A stretch of DNA of 64,000 bases from Desulfobulbus sp. (GCA_031280615.1 JAITGO010000019.1:1-64000); one strand, 5' to 3'; shown: positions 50,551 through 60,294, counted from the stretch's first letter. Notes: generated by a model not told the origin, from the sequence alone. Numbers and translations are program-made.

Positions 50551-51252
50551 TCAACTGGAACTGCTGTCGGTCGTGTTCTGGTTCTGGCCGCTGTAGGCCC
50601 CGTACAGGGAGGAAATTTTGTATTCCCCCAGGGCGGTGACGATTTTCGCCTGGGCGCCGCTCAGGTCGATGCCGGTGACTTGGGCCCGGACCAAGGGCGA
50701 GACTGTAGCGCTCGTGCCGCCCGCGCCTGTGGCGGAGATGGAAATCGAATAGTTGCCCGGAGCCATGGCGTTGCCCTCGCTGTCCTTGCCATCCCAGGTC
50801 AGGAAATGATTTCCTGCGCTCAGGTCGGTCGCTTTGATGGTGGCCACGGTCTGACCAGTCTTGTTTTTGATCTCCAGGCTGGCTCCAGTCACGTTGCCGT
50901 CGATCCTGTAGCCGACCTGCACCGGTTTGTCACCAAGGGCGAATTCGTTGTTCTCCACCACCACTTCCTGGCCGATCAGACCCAGGGCCGCATACCGCTC
51001 GGAACTGCTGGTCGCCGCAGCCAGCTGGTCCATCGAGTCGTTGAGGTTGAACAACTGTTCCAGTTGGCTGTACTGGGCCAATTGGGCAGTGAATTCGGTG
51101 GGATCGGACGGGTTGAGCGGATCCTGGTGCTGCAATTGGGCCACCAGCAAGCTCAGGAACTGTTCCTGGCCAAGGGCGCCGGCTTTCGATTTCGAAGTCG
51201 TGGTGGCGGCAGCAGCTGTGGTGACACTGTTGGTTTGATTGACTGTTGACAT
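50551..51252 (-). CDS. flgD: Hook assembly protein FlgD
   Basis: 233 residues. The N-terminal export/cap part (ALGQEQFLSLLVAQLQHQDP, NPSDPTEFTAQLAQYSQLEQ) is followed by the FlgD Ig-like domain (VQVGYRIDGNVTGASLEIKN, NHFLTWDGKDSEGNAMAPGN). It caps the growing hook. It starts 15 bp after the fliK stop and ends with a Ser/Asn/Gln-rich tail. Confidence 0.94.
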   Translation of the reverse strand: MSTVNQTNSVTTAAAATTTSKSKAGALGQEQFLSLLVAQLQHQDPLNPSDPTEFTAQLAQYSQLEQLFNLNDSMDQLAAATSSSERYAALGLIGQEVVVENNEFALGDKPVQVGYRIDGNVTGASLEIKNKTGQTVATIKATDLSAGNHFLTWDGKDSEGNAMAPGNYSISISATGAGGTSATVSPLVRAQVTGIDLSGAQAKIVTALGEYKISSLYGAYSGQNQNTTDSSSS

Positions 51253-51267
51253 ACTCTACCTCCTGCC

Positions 51268-52956
51268 TCAGACGAGGACACTGAGAGTGCTGGCGGCACC
51301 ATCGTCGCCGGCAACCTCTTCAAGTTCCTGTGAAAAATCGGACGGGGCGGCGATGTGGCTGCTCGGGGAAGAAGCCTGTTGCCGCCAGGCATTGTTTTCC
51401 TGGAAGCGCTCGCCGCCGGTGTGGCCCTGGGCTGCGACCGACACTTCCACTTGATTCAACTGCAGGCCCTGTTGCTCCAAGGCTTCCCGAAGCCGGGGCA
51501 GATGGCGGTCGATCATTTCCTGGGCCTGGGGGCTCTGGACCACGATGTGTGCCTTAATATTATCCTGGGCCACCTTGATCTCCATTCTCAGCTCGCCCAA
51601 CTCCTCCGGATAGAGCCGAAGGGTGACCGTGCTGTTCGCGAGTTGCTTGTTGATCGAGAAATGGGCGATCATCTGGTCGACCACCGTGCTGTCGGGCACG
51701 GTCATGCCGGAGGGCAGATGCATGGTGACCGAGGCGATCGGGGTGCTGGTGGATGTTTGCTGGCCCGTGCTCAGCGGTTGGCCGGCCGCGACGAGCGGCG
51801 AAGGATCATGGTTGACGACCGGTTGCGTCTTCTGCGAAGCAAGTTGCTCGCCGGTGGTGGCGGGTTTCATTGCCTCGGCGGTAGACGTTTGTTCCTGCTG
51901 CTTGGCGGCCTGCGACGTGCTGTCGGTTTGGGTGCTTTTCCCCGATTCTGCCGGGGCGCCGGCGCGTTCCTTGAGCAGACGGGAACGGATGTAGTTGCCG
52001 TCCACATCGACCGGTTGGTCTTCGGATACGGTCGCGGGCGATGCGGGAATGTCGCCTTCGCTTTCTTCTTCGCCAGGCTTGCCCTGATGGATGGTAATGA
52101 TCTGGCCGTACTTGTTCTGGACGATCATGGGGCCACCGGCTTGGGTTTGTGTATCCGCGGCGGCAGCGTCCTCGCCGGTGGTGGCGACAGGCGCGAGCGG
52201 CGCGGTGTCGGCGTCGGTCGCCTGCGGATTGGCGGCGGCAACGCTGATGGTTATTTGCGGCTGTTGTGCGGTCTGTGTCGTCTGGCTGACCGTCGAAGCG
52301 GCTGAGGCGACACTGCCCGTTTGCGTGCCGGGAGTGGTACTTTGGCCGGCAGGGGCCGGAGTAGCAGGCGGCATTTCGGCGGCGGTCGCCGCGGCCAGGG
52401 CGGCAGCGTCGGCCAGCTCACCGGGCAACTGGATCGGAGCCGGTTGGGCGGCCATTTGCCCGCCCGCCTGCGGCACCATGGACTGCGAGGCTTGTGACGA
52501 AATATTGGCGCGCAGATCGTCGCCGACACCGGCGGTCAGGCGGGCCAGCAACCGTGCCACGGCCGATTCGCGCTGTTGTTGGCCGATGGTCTGCGGGTTG
52601 ACCAGCATATTTTCCGGCGGAGCCGTATCGGCCTGGATTGCCGACTCCGGCTGCTGCGCTGCCGTATCGGCCTTGCCGTTCGGGCTTGCGGCTGTGGTGT
52701 CTTCGGCGGCGCCCTTGGTTTGGGCCGCTTCGGTTTTCTTCGCTCCCTGGGCCTCGGCCGCATCGCGGGCCTGGCGGCCGCGTGCGTGCTTCTGTCTGGT
52801 GCCGGCCTGCTGGGCCGAAGCGGTGGACTGCTGGTCGGTCGCGGTCTTCAGATGGGAGGCGAAGCGCCCCTCGTTACCGGTGTTGGCTGGTGCCGCTGGC
52901 TGTGGCGCAGAGGTCATCAAGTCAGCGGAAACGATTGCAAGTGCTGGCATGGGCAT
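51268..52956 (-). CDS. fliK: Hook-length control protein FliK (main copy)
   Basis: 562 residues. Residues 1-430 are Ala/Gln/Thr/Pro-rich and low complexity, the molecular-ruler part. The C-terminal ~100 residues are the Flg_hook domain (NSTVTLRLYPEELGELRMEI, DNIKAHIVVQSPQAQEMIDR, HLPRLREALEQQGLQLNQVE). ATG 52956 overlaps the stop of the MotE-like gene by 1 bp (TAATG). A second FliK-like gene is at 20311-21822. Confidence 0.92.
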   Translation of the reverse strand: MPMPALAIVSADLMTSAPQPAAPANTGNEGRFASHLKTATDQQSTASAQQAGTRQKHARGRQARDAAEAQGAKKTEAAQTKGAAEDTTAASPNGKADTAAQQPESAIQADTAPPENMLVNPQTIGQQQRESAVARLLARLTAGVGDDLRANISSQASQSMVPQAGGQMAAQPAPIQLPGELADAAALAAATAAEMPPATPAPAGQSTTPGTQTGSVASAASTVSQTTQTAQQPQITISVAAANPQATDADTAPLAPVATTGEDAAAADTQTQAGGPMIVQNKYGQIITIHQGKPGEEESEGDIPASPATVSEDQPVDVDGNYIRSRLLKERAGAPAESGKSTQTDSTSQAAKQQEQTSTAEAMKPATTGEQLASQKTQPVVNHDPSPLVAAGQPLSTGQQTSTSTPIASVTMHLPSGMTVPDSTVVDQMIAHFSINKQLANSTVTLRLYPEELGELRMEIKVAQDNIKAHIVVQSPQAQEMIDRHLPRLREALEQQGLQLNQVEVSVAAQGHTGGERFQENNAWRQQASSPSSHIAAPSDFSQELEEVAGDDGAASTLSVLV

Positions 52957-53471
52957 TATCGGGTATCCGTGATGGAAAAAGCAGTGGTCAATTTGGCCGC
53001 CTTTTCCCGATCCAGGTTGTTGAGAACTTTGGCGGCGGATTTGGTCTTCATTTTACCAAGGATGGAGATCGCCAGATCCTGATCCACCGCAGCCAAGGCC
53101 GCTGCGGCCTTGTCGGCTGTCATCTTTTCGTACATCTTGGCGAGTTCCCCGATCCGTTTTTGCTCTTCGACATCTTTTTGCTCCAGGAGTTTTTCAATGC
53201 GAACCCGGAGCTGGTTGAGCTGTTCGATCTTCTTATCGACCTCACCTTCCAATCTCTTTAGTTCCTTTTTTTTGTTCTCCAGCTCTTCCCGTTCACGGGC
53301 AAACGGCGCACCCCCGGCTTGGAGGCTCTCCATGATCCGCCGTTCCTCCACCGAACCGTATTGCTTCTCCGGGCCGGACTGGGGCGTCGGTGGCGGATCG
53401 TTTTCCGCGGCGAGCGCCGGCCACAGGAGCGAGAAGAGGATCAGGCCGGCGAAGAAGAAAAGTCGTTTCAT
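52956..53471 (-). CDS. MotE-like periplasmic coiled-coil protein
   Basis: 171 residues from ATG 53471. Signal peptide (MKRLFFFAGLILFSLLWPAL), then a long coiled coil (about residues 56-115: REREELENKKKELKRLEGEV, DKKIEQLNQLRVRIEKLLEQ), then an MgtE-N-like helical domain (LAKMYEKMTADKAAAALAAV, AISILGKMKTKSAAKVLNNL). This matches MotE-type proteins, which chaperone the stator protein MotC in Sinorhizobium. Position between fliJ and fliK is typical. It may act on the rod or motor in the periplasm (inference). Confidence 0.8.
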   Translation of the reverse strand: MKRLFFFAGLILFSLLWPALAAENDPPPTPQSGPEKQYGSVEERRIMESLQAGGAPFAREREELENKKKELKRLEGEVDKKIEQLNQLRVRIEKLLEQKDVEEQKRIGELAKMYEKMTADKAAAALAAVDQDLAISILGKMKTKSAAKVLNNLDREKAAKLTTAFSITDTR

Positions 53472-53520
53472 GGGGCGCTCCGGACGGTATTGCGGGCAGA
53501 GATGGCGTCGACGACAGGGA

Positions 53521-53961
53521 TCAGTGTTGCTTGCGTTCGTGGGAAAGCACGGCGATTTCATCCAGCATGGCCAACTGCTTTTTTTCCAGGAATCTTGCGT
53601 AGGCGGCATTTTGTTGTTCCCGCAGCTTTTCGATGATTTTTTTGTCTTTGCTCTTTTTTACCAACATCTGCCGTTTGTTGGCCACCAGGGCTTGTTGTTT
53701 GCTGAGTTCGTTCTGGCGGGTCTCGAGTTCCCGGCGGACCAGGTCGATCCGGGATTCGAACAGGCGCAGCCGCTCCACGGTGGTGCCCTGTTCCTGGTCG
53801 AGCCGCAGATCGGCATACAACTCCGCTAATTCCTTTTCGGTTCGCAGCAGCGCTTCCTGAAGTCGCGCCTCGGTTTCCATGGCGTGATACATGGCCTGCC
53901 GGGCCGAATCCTCAAGCTGTTGGCGGTATTTGAGCACCGCGTGCATGGAAAACGGCTTCAT
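53521..53961 (-). CDS. fliJ: Flagellar export protein FliJ
   Basis: 146 residues, two long antiparallel helices (VLKYRQQLEDSARQAMYHAM, ESRIDLVRRELETRQNELSK, KSKDKKIIEKLREQQNAAYA). It links the FliI ATPase ring to FlhA and escorts chaperones. It overlaps the fliI stop by 4 bp (ATGA). Confidence 0.88.
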   Translation of the reverse strand: MKPFSMHAVLKYRQQLEDSARQAMYHAMETEARLQEALLRTEKELAELYADLRLDQEQGTTVERLRLFESRIDLVRRELETRQNELSKQQALVANKRQMLVKKSKDKKIIEKLREQQNAAYARFLEKKQLAMLDEIAVLSHERKQH

Positions 53962-55343
53962 TCGTTGCCCTCTTCGCCCGGATCGTTTTTCCGGCGATCA
54001 AATCCCTTGCGGCCGGTGCGCCGTCGGTCGGCAGCCTGGCGATCGCTGACCAATTCCCCCATGGCGGCAAGCGTGTCCTCAAGCGTGCAGGATTCGTCGT
54101 AGCCTTGGGTGAGAAAGGCGTTGATGGCATCGATGCGGGCAATGGCATAGTCGATTTTCTTGTTGCTGCCCGCGGCATAGGCGCCGATGTTGATCAGGTC
54201 TTCCGATTCCCGGTACACGGCCAGGACGCTACGGGTTTTGCCCGCCAGCTCCCGATGCCGCTGGCCGGTGATGTCGCGCATGACACGGCTGGTGGAGAGC
54301 ATCACGTCGATGGCGGGATAATGGTTCTTGGCGGCAATGGCACGCGACAGGACAATATGGCCGTCCAGGATCGAGCGGACCGAATCGGCGACCGGCTCGG
54401 TCAGGTCGTCACCGTCGACCAGCACGGTGTACAGGCCGGTGATCGAGCCCTGGTTCTGGAAATTGCCGGCCCGCTCCAGCAGCTTGGGCAGGGTGGCGAA
54501 CACGCTCGGGGTATAGCCCTTGGTGGTCGGCGGCTCGCCGATGGACAGGCCGATCTCGCGCATGGCCATGGCAAAACGGGTGACCGAATCCATCATCAAG
54601 AGCACGTTCTTGCCCTGCTGGCAAAAATATTCGGCAATGGCGGTGGCGACGAAGGCCCCGCGCATCCTGAGCAGCGGCGACTGGTCCGAGGTGACGGCGA
54701 TGATCACCGAGTGGGCCAGGCCGTCCGGCCCCAGGTCGCGCTCGATGAACTCCCTGACCTCGCGGCCGCGCTCGCCGATCAGGGCGATGACGTTGACGTC
54801 CGCCTTGGCGAACTTGGCCATCATCCCCAGCAGCACGCTTTTGCCCACCCCGGAGCCGGCCATGATGCCCATGCGCTGGCCGATGCCGCAGGTGAGCAGG
54901 CCGTTGATGGCTCGAATGCCGAGATCGAGCGGCTGGTGGATGGCAGCCCGCCGCATCGGGTCCGGGGGCAGGGAATACAGCGGTTTTTCATGGGGCAGGA
55001 ACATGGCCGGGCCCTGGTCGAGGGGGGTGCCCATGCCGTCGAGCACCCGACCCAACAGAGCGTCGCCGACGCTGATGGTGGCCTGTTCCTTCCTGACCAG
55101 GATGCGGCTGCCCGGCCCCAAACCGCGCAACTCGCCCAGGGGCATCAGCAGCGCCCGGTTGTTGCTGTAGCCGACGATTTCCGCCGGGATCTCAGGGCCT
55201 TCCTGAAGCGGGACAATTTCGCAGAGGGAACCGATGGAAGAACGCGGGCAGGAGCCTTCGACCACCAGGCCGACGATGCGGTGCACCTTGCCGTAGGTTC
55301 GGATGGAGGAAAAAGCGTTGAGGCGGTCGGCAAGCGATGGCAT
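53958..55343 (-). CDS. fliI: Flagellar export ATPase FliI
   Basis: 461 residues. Walker A MAGSGVGKSVLLGMMAKFAK (residues 161-180), VNVIALIGERGREVREFIER, LLMMDSVTRFAMAMREIGLS and QGSITGLYTVLVDGDDLTEP. F1-beta-like hexameric ATPase in the export cytoplasmic complex. The C-terminal tail is Arg/Asp-rich (RQAADRRRTGRKGFDRRKND) and longer than usual. It lies 71 bp after fliH. Confidence 0.96.
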   Translation of the reverse strand: MPSLADRLNAFSSIRTYGKVHRIVGLVVEGSCPRSSIGSLCEIVPLQEGPEIPAEIVGYSNNRALLMPLGELRGLGPGSRILVRKEQATISVGDALLGRVLDGMGTPLDQGPAMFLPHEKPLYSLPPDPMRRAAIHQPLDLGIRAINGLLTCGIGQRMGIMAGSGVGKSVLLGMMAKFAKADVNVIALIGERGREVREFIERDLGPDGLAHSVIIAVTSDQSPLLRMRGAFVATAIAEYFCQQGKNVLLMMDSVTRFAMAMREIGLSIGEPPTTKGYTPSVFATLPKLLERAGNFQNQGSITGLYTVLVDGDDLTEPVADSVRSILDGHIVLSRAIAAKNHYPAIDVMLSTSRVMRDITGQRHRELAGKTRSVLAVYRESEDLINIGAYAAGSNKKIDYAIARIDAINAFLTQGYDESCTLEDTLAAMGELVSDRQAADRRRTGRKGFDRRKNDPGEEGNE

Positions 55344-55414
55344 CGGGTTTCAGGGCGCAGGGGCCGGAAAGGTTCGAGAAAAACAAAAACAGGGCCGGCG
55401 GCAACGGGCCGCGT

Positions 55415-56272
55415 TCACGCCCCGGCCGGCGTTTCTCCGGCCACCGCCCCGGAGGCCGGCGCGGGTTCGTCGTCGGCGGGCGGAACGAAAACAGGCTGTT
55501 GTTCGAGGAATTCCTTGGTGCTCTCCAGCTGGAGTTCGATCGAGGCATCCACCGCGCAGGTCGGCGACTCCAGCAGGCACCCGCCCCGGCTCATGCTCGG
55601 ATCGGTCTTGAAGACAAGGCGCGAGAGGCCGCGGACCGAGGCGATCAATTCGGGGACCTTGGCCTCGGCAATGGCCAGGTCGTCGGGATGCAGGGTCACA
55701 TAGAATTCCTCGCTCTCGATGGCCTGTTCCAGGGCCGCTTCCAAGGTGGCGGCAATGACGTTGCGCGGCGTGGTCAGCTCGTGGCGCAGAATCTTTTCCG
55801 TGAGCATGATGACCAGGTTGATCAGCTCGGCGCGGTTGCGGTGGAACATGGTTTTGTGCTGGCTGTCGATTTTTTGACAACCTTCGGCAAAGGCCGAGAT
55901 CGCCTGGTGCAGCTCCATTTTGAGCTGGCCTGCCACGTCGGCCATGCCGCGGTTGTAGGCCTCCTGGCGGATGGCGTCGATATCGATGGCCGGCTCCGCA
56001 GGTTCCGGTTCCGGCACCGGTGCGGCCGTTGGCATCGATTCCGGTTCCGGGGTGTTTGCCGCTGCCGGTTCGTCCCAAACCTCGGACGGCAGCTCGGGCA
56101 GCTCGGAGCCGGGCAGAGTCTCCTGGGCAGCGGCTTCCTCGGCGACAACTTCTTCGACAACGGCTGCCGCGGCCGGGGGACGCTCCTCTTCCCGGGGAAG
56201 GACAATGTTGTGGCGAACCAGGGTGGTGGGGGTGAACAGGGAATCCTGCTTGAAAACCTTAGACGAACTCAT
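55415..56272 (-). CDS. fliH: Flagellar assembly protein FliH
   Basis: 285 residues from ATG 56272, overlapping the fliG stop by 14 bp; a GTG three codons upstream is an alternative. The N-terminal ~100 residues are Pro/Glu/Ala-rich. The FliH/V-ATPase-E-like part follows: AYNRGMADVAGQLKMELHQA, LINLVIMLTEKILRHELTTP, FYVTLHPDDLAIAEAKVPEL and GCLLESPTCAVDASIELQLE. It regulates FliI and anchors it to the C ring. Confidence 0.9.
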   Translation of the reverse strand: MSSSKVFKQDSLFTPTTLVRHNIVLPREEERPPAAAAVVEEVVAEEAAAQETLPGSELPELPSEVWDEPAAANTPEPESMPTAAPVPEPEPAEPAIDIDAIRQEAYNRGMADVAGQLKMELHQAISAFAEGCQKIDSQHKTMFHRNRAELINLVIMLTEKILRHELTTPRNVIAATLEAALEQAIESEEFYVTLHPDDLAIAEAKVPELIASVRGLSRLVFKTDPSMSRGGCLLESPTCAVDASIELQLESTKEFLEQQPVFVPPADDEPAPASGAVAGETPAGA

Positions 56273-57272
56273 CGCTGCCACCCTTGCCGCCCAACACCAG
56301 CTTGCCCTCTTCCTCGAGCTTCATGGCGATCTTGACAATGGTCTGCTGCATGGCCTCGACCTCGGAGAGCCGGACCGGGCCCATGGCGTCCAGATCGTCC
56401 TTGATCATATCCGCGGCGCGCGAGGACATGTTGGCAAAGATCTTGGCCTTGATTTCGTCGGAGGCGGTCTTCAGGGCCAGGGTCAGGGAATCGTTGTTGA
56501 CCTCGCGCAGGATCATCTGGATCGAGCGGCCGTCCAGGGCGCACAGATCCTCGAAGGTAAACATCATCTTGCGGATGTTCTCGACCATGTCCGGATCGAC
56601 CTGTTCAAGGCTATCCAGAATATCAGAATCCAGGTTGTCGGTCATGCTGTCGAGAATCTCGACCACCTTCTTCAAACCCCCGACCTGTCGCAGCTCCTGG
56701 GCCCCGACCACGATGCCGATTTCCTTGCTCAGCGCCTCCTCGATTCGGTCGATCACCGACGGCGAGACCTTGTCCAAAGTGGCGATGCGGTGGATGACAT
56801 CGGCCCGTTTTTCCTCGGGCAGGTGGGCGACGATCGCACCGGCGTGCTCGGTGGTCTGGGTCGAGAGCACCAGAGCCAAGGTCTGGGGGTGTTCGCGTTC
56901 GAGGAGTTCGGCCACCATGGCGGGGTGCAGCTTGGAGATGGTTTCCAGGGGGCGCGCCTCGGTGCCAGAGACAAACTGGCGCATCAGGTTGGTCTCACGG
57001 TTCTTGCTGCCGGAGCCCGCAATCAGTTTCTTGGCGAATTCCTGGCCCTTGACCACCAGGCCGGCCTGGCTCTCGGCGGACATCTCGAACTCTTCCAGCA
57101 CCCGCATTTTGATCTCGTCGGGAATATGCTCGATGCTCGCCATGCACCGGGTGACCTTGAAGATCTCTTCGTCGGTCAATTCCCGCATCAGTTTGGTCGC
57201 CGTTTCCTCGCCAAGACAAATGAGCAGGATCGCCGCTTTTTTCAGTCCTGTCAGTTTATCTGCCGCTGCCAT
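56259..57272 (-). CDS. fliG: Flagellar motor switch protein FliG
   Basis: 337 residues. LTGLKKAAILLICLGEETAT, HPAMVAELLEREHPQTLALV, LDSMTDNLDSDILDSLEQVD, MFTFEDLCALDGRSIQMILR (the MFxFED torque region) and FANMSSRAADMIKDDLDAMG, then RLSEVEAMQQTIVKIAMKL. It generates torque with the stator. 62 bp after fliF. Confidence 0.97.
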   Translation of the reverse strand: MAAADKLTGLKKAAILLICLGEETATKLMRELTDEEIFKVTRCMASIEHIPDEIKMRVLEEFEMSAESQAGLVVKGQEFAKKLIAGSGSKNRETNLMRQFVSGTEARPLETISKLHPAMVAELLEREHPQTLALVLSTQTTEHAGAIVAHLPEEKRADVIHRIATLDKVSPSVIDRIEEALSKEIGIVVGAQELRQVGGLKKVVEILDSMTDNLDSDILDSLEQVDPDMVENIRKMMFTFEDLCALDGRSIQMILREVNNDSLTLALKTASDEIKAKIFANMSSRAADMIKDDLDAMGPVRLSEVEAMQQTIVKIAMKLEEEGKLVLGGKGGSDEFV

Positions 57273-57334
57273 GGATCCCGCTCTTGTAGAAGATATCCGT
57301 TCGCACGATCAACGCCGGGCAATGGAGGCCCCGC

Positions 57335-58987
57335 TCATCCCTGTTCATGAATCCATCCCTTGAGCACATGGGCACTGAATACCGGATCGTTTTCCACACC
57401 CTTGCGCACCTTCTCCAGGGCATCGACCGGCGGCGATTCCATGGCGGCCTTGTAGGCCGCCCCGCCGATCAGGACGTCCGTCTCCTCCGGTTTGAAGCCG
57501 GCGGCTGCGCCCTTGGTCTGTTCCGCTTCCATCTGTTCCACGGTTTTGTAGTGCTGGGTGACGTCGCGATTCAAGGTCTTCATCAGCGGCTTGACCAATA
57601 AAAAGTAGAGCACCAGGCAGCCCAGGGCAAGGAGTCCGTAGCGAATGAGCGGGATGTACTGATACACGCGGCTGCCCGCTTCGCCCTCGCCGCCGTCGCC
57701 CCCGTCGGCTGCGGCGAGAAACGGCAAGGAGGTGACCTCAATCTTGTCGCCACGGGCCTGGTCGAGCCCCAGGGCCGAGCCCACCATGGTTTCCAGGGCC
57801 TTGAGTTCGGCCGGCGAACGGGCCTCGGTCCGGGCCGTTTCCCCGTCCTTGGCCGGAACGGCCTTGTCGGCCACCAGCACCGAAACCGACAATTTGCTGA
57901 TCGTGCCGATCGGATTGACCGTTTTCGACACCACCTTGCTGATTTCATAGTTGGTGGTTCGCTGCGACCGGCTGGTCGGCGATGAGGCCCCGGCGGCCTG
58001 GTTGGTGTTGCCTTCCAGGTTCGATTGGACTCCGGGAACGCCGCCAACGATTTCCGAGCCCGATTTTTCCTCGTTGACCTGCTCGCTGCGAATGACCGGC
58101 TCCTCGGGATCGAAGGTCTCCTCGGTCTTCTCGGTCTTGGCGAAATCAAGGGTGGCGCTGACCCGCACCATGGCGTTCTTGGCGCCGAGCGATTTGTCGA
58201 GCAGGGTCTGGGCCCGATCCTCGAGCCGCTGTTCCACCTGCATCTGGAACTCCAACATGTCGGGGGAAATACCGCCGGCCAGCCCTTTCTCGCCCAGCCG
58301 CGACAGCACGTTGCCATTCTGGTCGATGATCGTCACACGCTGGGGATCCAGCCCCTCGATGGAACTGGACACCAGATGCACGATACCTTCGATCTGGGTC
58401 TCGTTCAGCCGTTTACCCGGAGCGAGCTTGATGATGACCGAGGCGGTGGCGGGCTGCTGCTGATCCTTGAACAACCGTTTTTCCGGCAGGGCAAGGTGCA
58501 CGCGTGCGGTTTCCACCGGCCCGAGCGAGGCGATGGTTCGCGACAGTTCCCCTTGCAATGCTCTGGAATAGTTTACTTTCTGAACGAAATCGGTGAGCGC
58601 GAACGACTGTTTGTCGAAAATTTCAAAACCAACGCCGCCACCTTGGGGCAAGCCGAGCGAGGCCAGGCTCAGGCGGCTTTCATGGACGTCCTTGGCCGGA
58701 ATCAGGATGTTGTGGCCGTTGTTGTCCAACTGGTAGGGGATGTTCTGGCCCTTGAGCCAGTTGATAACGGACGAGGCGTCGGGATCGGCGAGATTGCCGT
58801 AGAGCAGCTGGTATTCCGCGGTGCGCGCCTGAACGATGATCAGGGCGAACATGCCCAGGGTCAGGGCGGTCACGGCCGCCAAGGCGATTTTTCGGGACAG
58901 GGGCCAGGCGGCGATGGTCGTCACCAGCGCCTGCCAGCCACCTTTCAGTTTCGAGCTCGAAGTGGCATCCGTTGGTTGTTCGGCCAT
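57335..58987 (-). CDS. fliF: Flagellar MS-ring protein FliF
   Basis: 550 residues. Two membrane segments (KIALAAVTALTLGMFALIIV near 30-50; YGLLALGCLVLYFLLVKPLM near 455-475). Periplasmic RBM domains: YQLLYGNLADPDASSVINWL, RALQGELSRTIASLGPVETA, RVHLALPEKRLFKDQQQPAT. It forms the MS ring, the basal-body platform. The C-terminus (PPVDALEKVRKGVENDPVFS, HVLKGWIHE) binds FliG. fliE ends 64 bp upstream. Confidence 0.96.
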   Translation of the reverse strand: MAEQPTDATSSSKLKGGWQALVTTIAAWPLSRKIALAAVTALTLGMFALIIVQARTAEYQLLYGNLADPDASSVINWLKGQNIPYQLDNNGHNILIPAKDVHESRLSLASLGLPQGGGVGFEIFDKQSFALTDFVQKVNYSRALQGELSRTIASLGPVETARVHLALPEKRLFKDQQQPATASVIIKLAPGKRLNETQIEGIVHLVSSSIEGLDPQRVTIIDQNGNVLSRLGEKGLAGGISPDMLEFQMQVEQRLEDRAQTLLDKSLGAKNAMVRVSATLDFAKTEKTEETFDPEEPVIRSEQVNEEKSGSEIVGGVPGVQSNLEGNTNQAAGASSPTSRSQRTTNYEISKVVSKTVNPIGTISKLSVSVLVADKAVPAKDGETARTEARSPAELKALETMVGSALGLDQARGDKIEVTSLPFLAAADGGDGGEGEAGSRVYQYIPLIRYGLLALGCLVLYFLLVKPLMKTLNRDVTQHYKTVEQMEAEQTKGAAAGFKPEETDVLIGGAAYKAAMESPPVDALEKVRKGVENDPVFSAHVLKGWIHEQG

Positions 58988-59051
58988 GGCGGTGCTTTCC
59001 TGCGTTAATGATTCCCCTGAAGTGACGGGCTGTTACGGCATGGGACGCGGA

Positions 59052-59345
59052 TCACACCTGCATCCGCATGATTTCCTGGTAGGCATCGATGGCCTTGTTG
59101 CGGACCTGAACGGCAAAGCGCAGCGAAATGTCCGCTTTTTCCATGGCGATCATGGCCTCGTGCAGGTTCCTCTCGCCGCCGTTATGGAGTTGCTGGATGG
59201 CCAGGTCGGCATTCTGCTGCTGCTGGCTGGTATTGGCCACCATGGCGCCGAGGATGTCGCCGAAGGTGGTTTGCGCCTGGCGGGTCGGAGAGGCCGCGGA
59301 GGTGGCCGGAGTGGTCAGGGGGCCGATGCCTTGAATCGCTTCCAT
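59052..59345 (-). CDS. fliE: MS ring-rod junction protein FliE
   Basis: 97 residues: FGDILGAMVANTSQQQQNAD, LAIQQLHNGGERNLHEAMIA, MEKADISLRFAVQVRNKAID and AYQEIMRMQV, the full FliE C-terminal signature. It connects the MS ring to the rod. Three bp after flgC. Confidence 0.95.
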   Translation of the reverse strand: MEAIQGIGPLTTPATSAASPTRQAQTTFGDILGAMVANTSQQQQNADLAIQQLHNGGERNLHEAMIAMEKADISLRFAVQVRNKAIDAYQEIMRMQV

Positions 59346-59348
59346 CTG

Positions 59349-59786
59349 TTATCTCCCGATGTCGAGGGCTTTCATGGCCATGCGCTTGGCCGATTTGATG
59401 GTGGTGGTGTTGGCCTCGTACGAACGGGTGGCCGACATCATGTCCACGATTTCCTTGAAGACGCTGACGTTGGGCAGCGCCACGTAGCCGTCCGGCCTGG
59501 CGTCCGGATGCGAGGGGTCGTAGATGAGCTGGGGCGGGCTGTTGTCCTCGACGATCTTGGCGACCTTGACGCCCTCGGAATGCCGCTGATCCTGGATCGA
59601 GGCGGAGAGGTGCTGCTGGAAGGGAACCGGCTCGGTCTGGAACACCACCGATTTCTTCTTGTAGGGCCCGCCCTCGGGGGTCGAGGTGGTTTCGGCGTTG
59701 GCCAAATTGGAGCTGATGGTGTTCAGCCGGGTTTGCTGCGCCTTCAATCCCGAGGCAGCGATGTCGAAGGTGGTGAAAATGTCCAT
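59349..59786 (-). CDS. flgC: Proximal rod protein FlgC
   Basis: 145 residues: FDIAASGLKAQQTRLNTISS, NLANAETTSTPEGGPYKKKS, DPSHPDARPDGYVALPNVSV, and EIVDMMSATRSYEANTTTIK. It forms part of the proximal rod with FlgB and FlgF. flgB lies 47 bp upstream. Confidence 0.96.
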   Translation of the reverse strand: MDIFTTFDIAASGLKAQQTRLNTISSNLANAETTSTPEGGPYKKKSVVFQTEPVPFQQHLSASIQDQRHSEGVKVAKIVEDNSPPQLIYDPSHPDARPDGYVALPNVSVFKEIVDMMSATRSYEANTTTIKSAKRMAMKALDIGR

Positions 59787-59833
59787 GACAGACTCCTGTC
59801 TTGAAAGTGGAGGTGTTGCTGTATTCTAGCAAA

Positions 59834-60247
59834 TTATGCGCCACCATTGGCGGCGTATTTGAGTATCGACAATTTTTTGTTGAGCATGGTGACCGCCGTT
59901 TCGTACAAGATCTCGTTTTGCGAGAGTTTGACCATCTCTTGATCGACGCTGACCGTGTTTTTGTCGCCCAGTCCGGTTGTGTCTTTGGTGATGGCGATCG
60001 TGCCGCTGACCTGTTCGAGATTGCCGGGAGCCAGGGGGATGTGGCCCGGCTGGGCCGATACCGGCCGCATGCCTTTGTCGGCCATGGCACTGCGCAACTG
60101 ATCCTCGAACTGGAAGGACTTGGCCTCGTAGCCCGGTGTTTCGGCGTTGGCGATGTTGGAGCCGATGATCTCCTGGTTCTTGGCGCGAAGATCAAGCACC
60201 TTCTGTAAAAGCCTCACGGTGGTGTCGAACTGTTGAATGCCGGGCAT
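59834..60247 (-). CDS. flgB: Proximal rod protein FlgB
   Basis: 137 residues from ATG 60247, with GGAGAA 7 bp upstream; the longer frame to 60295 lacks support. LLQKVLDLRAKNQEIIGSNI, ANAETPGYEAKSFQFEDQL, and SVDQEMVKLSQNEILYETAV. Proximal rod subunit. It starts 47 bp after the TPR gene's stop, so it belongs to that transcription unit. Confidence 0.94.
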   Translation of the reverse strand: MPGIQQFDTTVRLLQKVLDLRAKNQEIIGSNIANAETPGYEAKSFQFEDQLRSAMADKGMRPVSAQPGHIPLAPGNLEQVSGTIAITKDTTGLGDKNTVSVDQEMVKLSQNEILYETAVTMLNKKLSILKYAANGGA

Positions 60248-60294
60248 GGAAATTCTCCGTAAAAAGGTGGCGATGGCGGCCGATGTGGCCGGCA

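Noticed and set aside
54105..55703. 532-codon plus-strand frame opposite fliI
   Set aside because: Antisense shadow of fliI and its neighbour; low-complexity His/Asp/Gly-rich translation.
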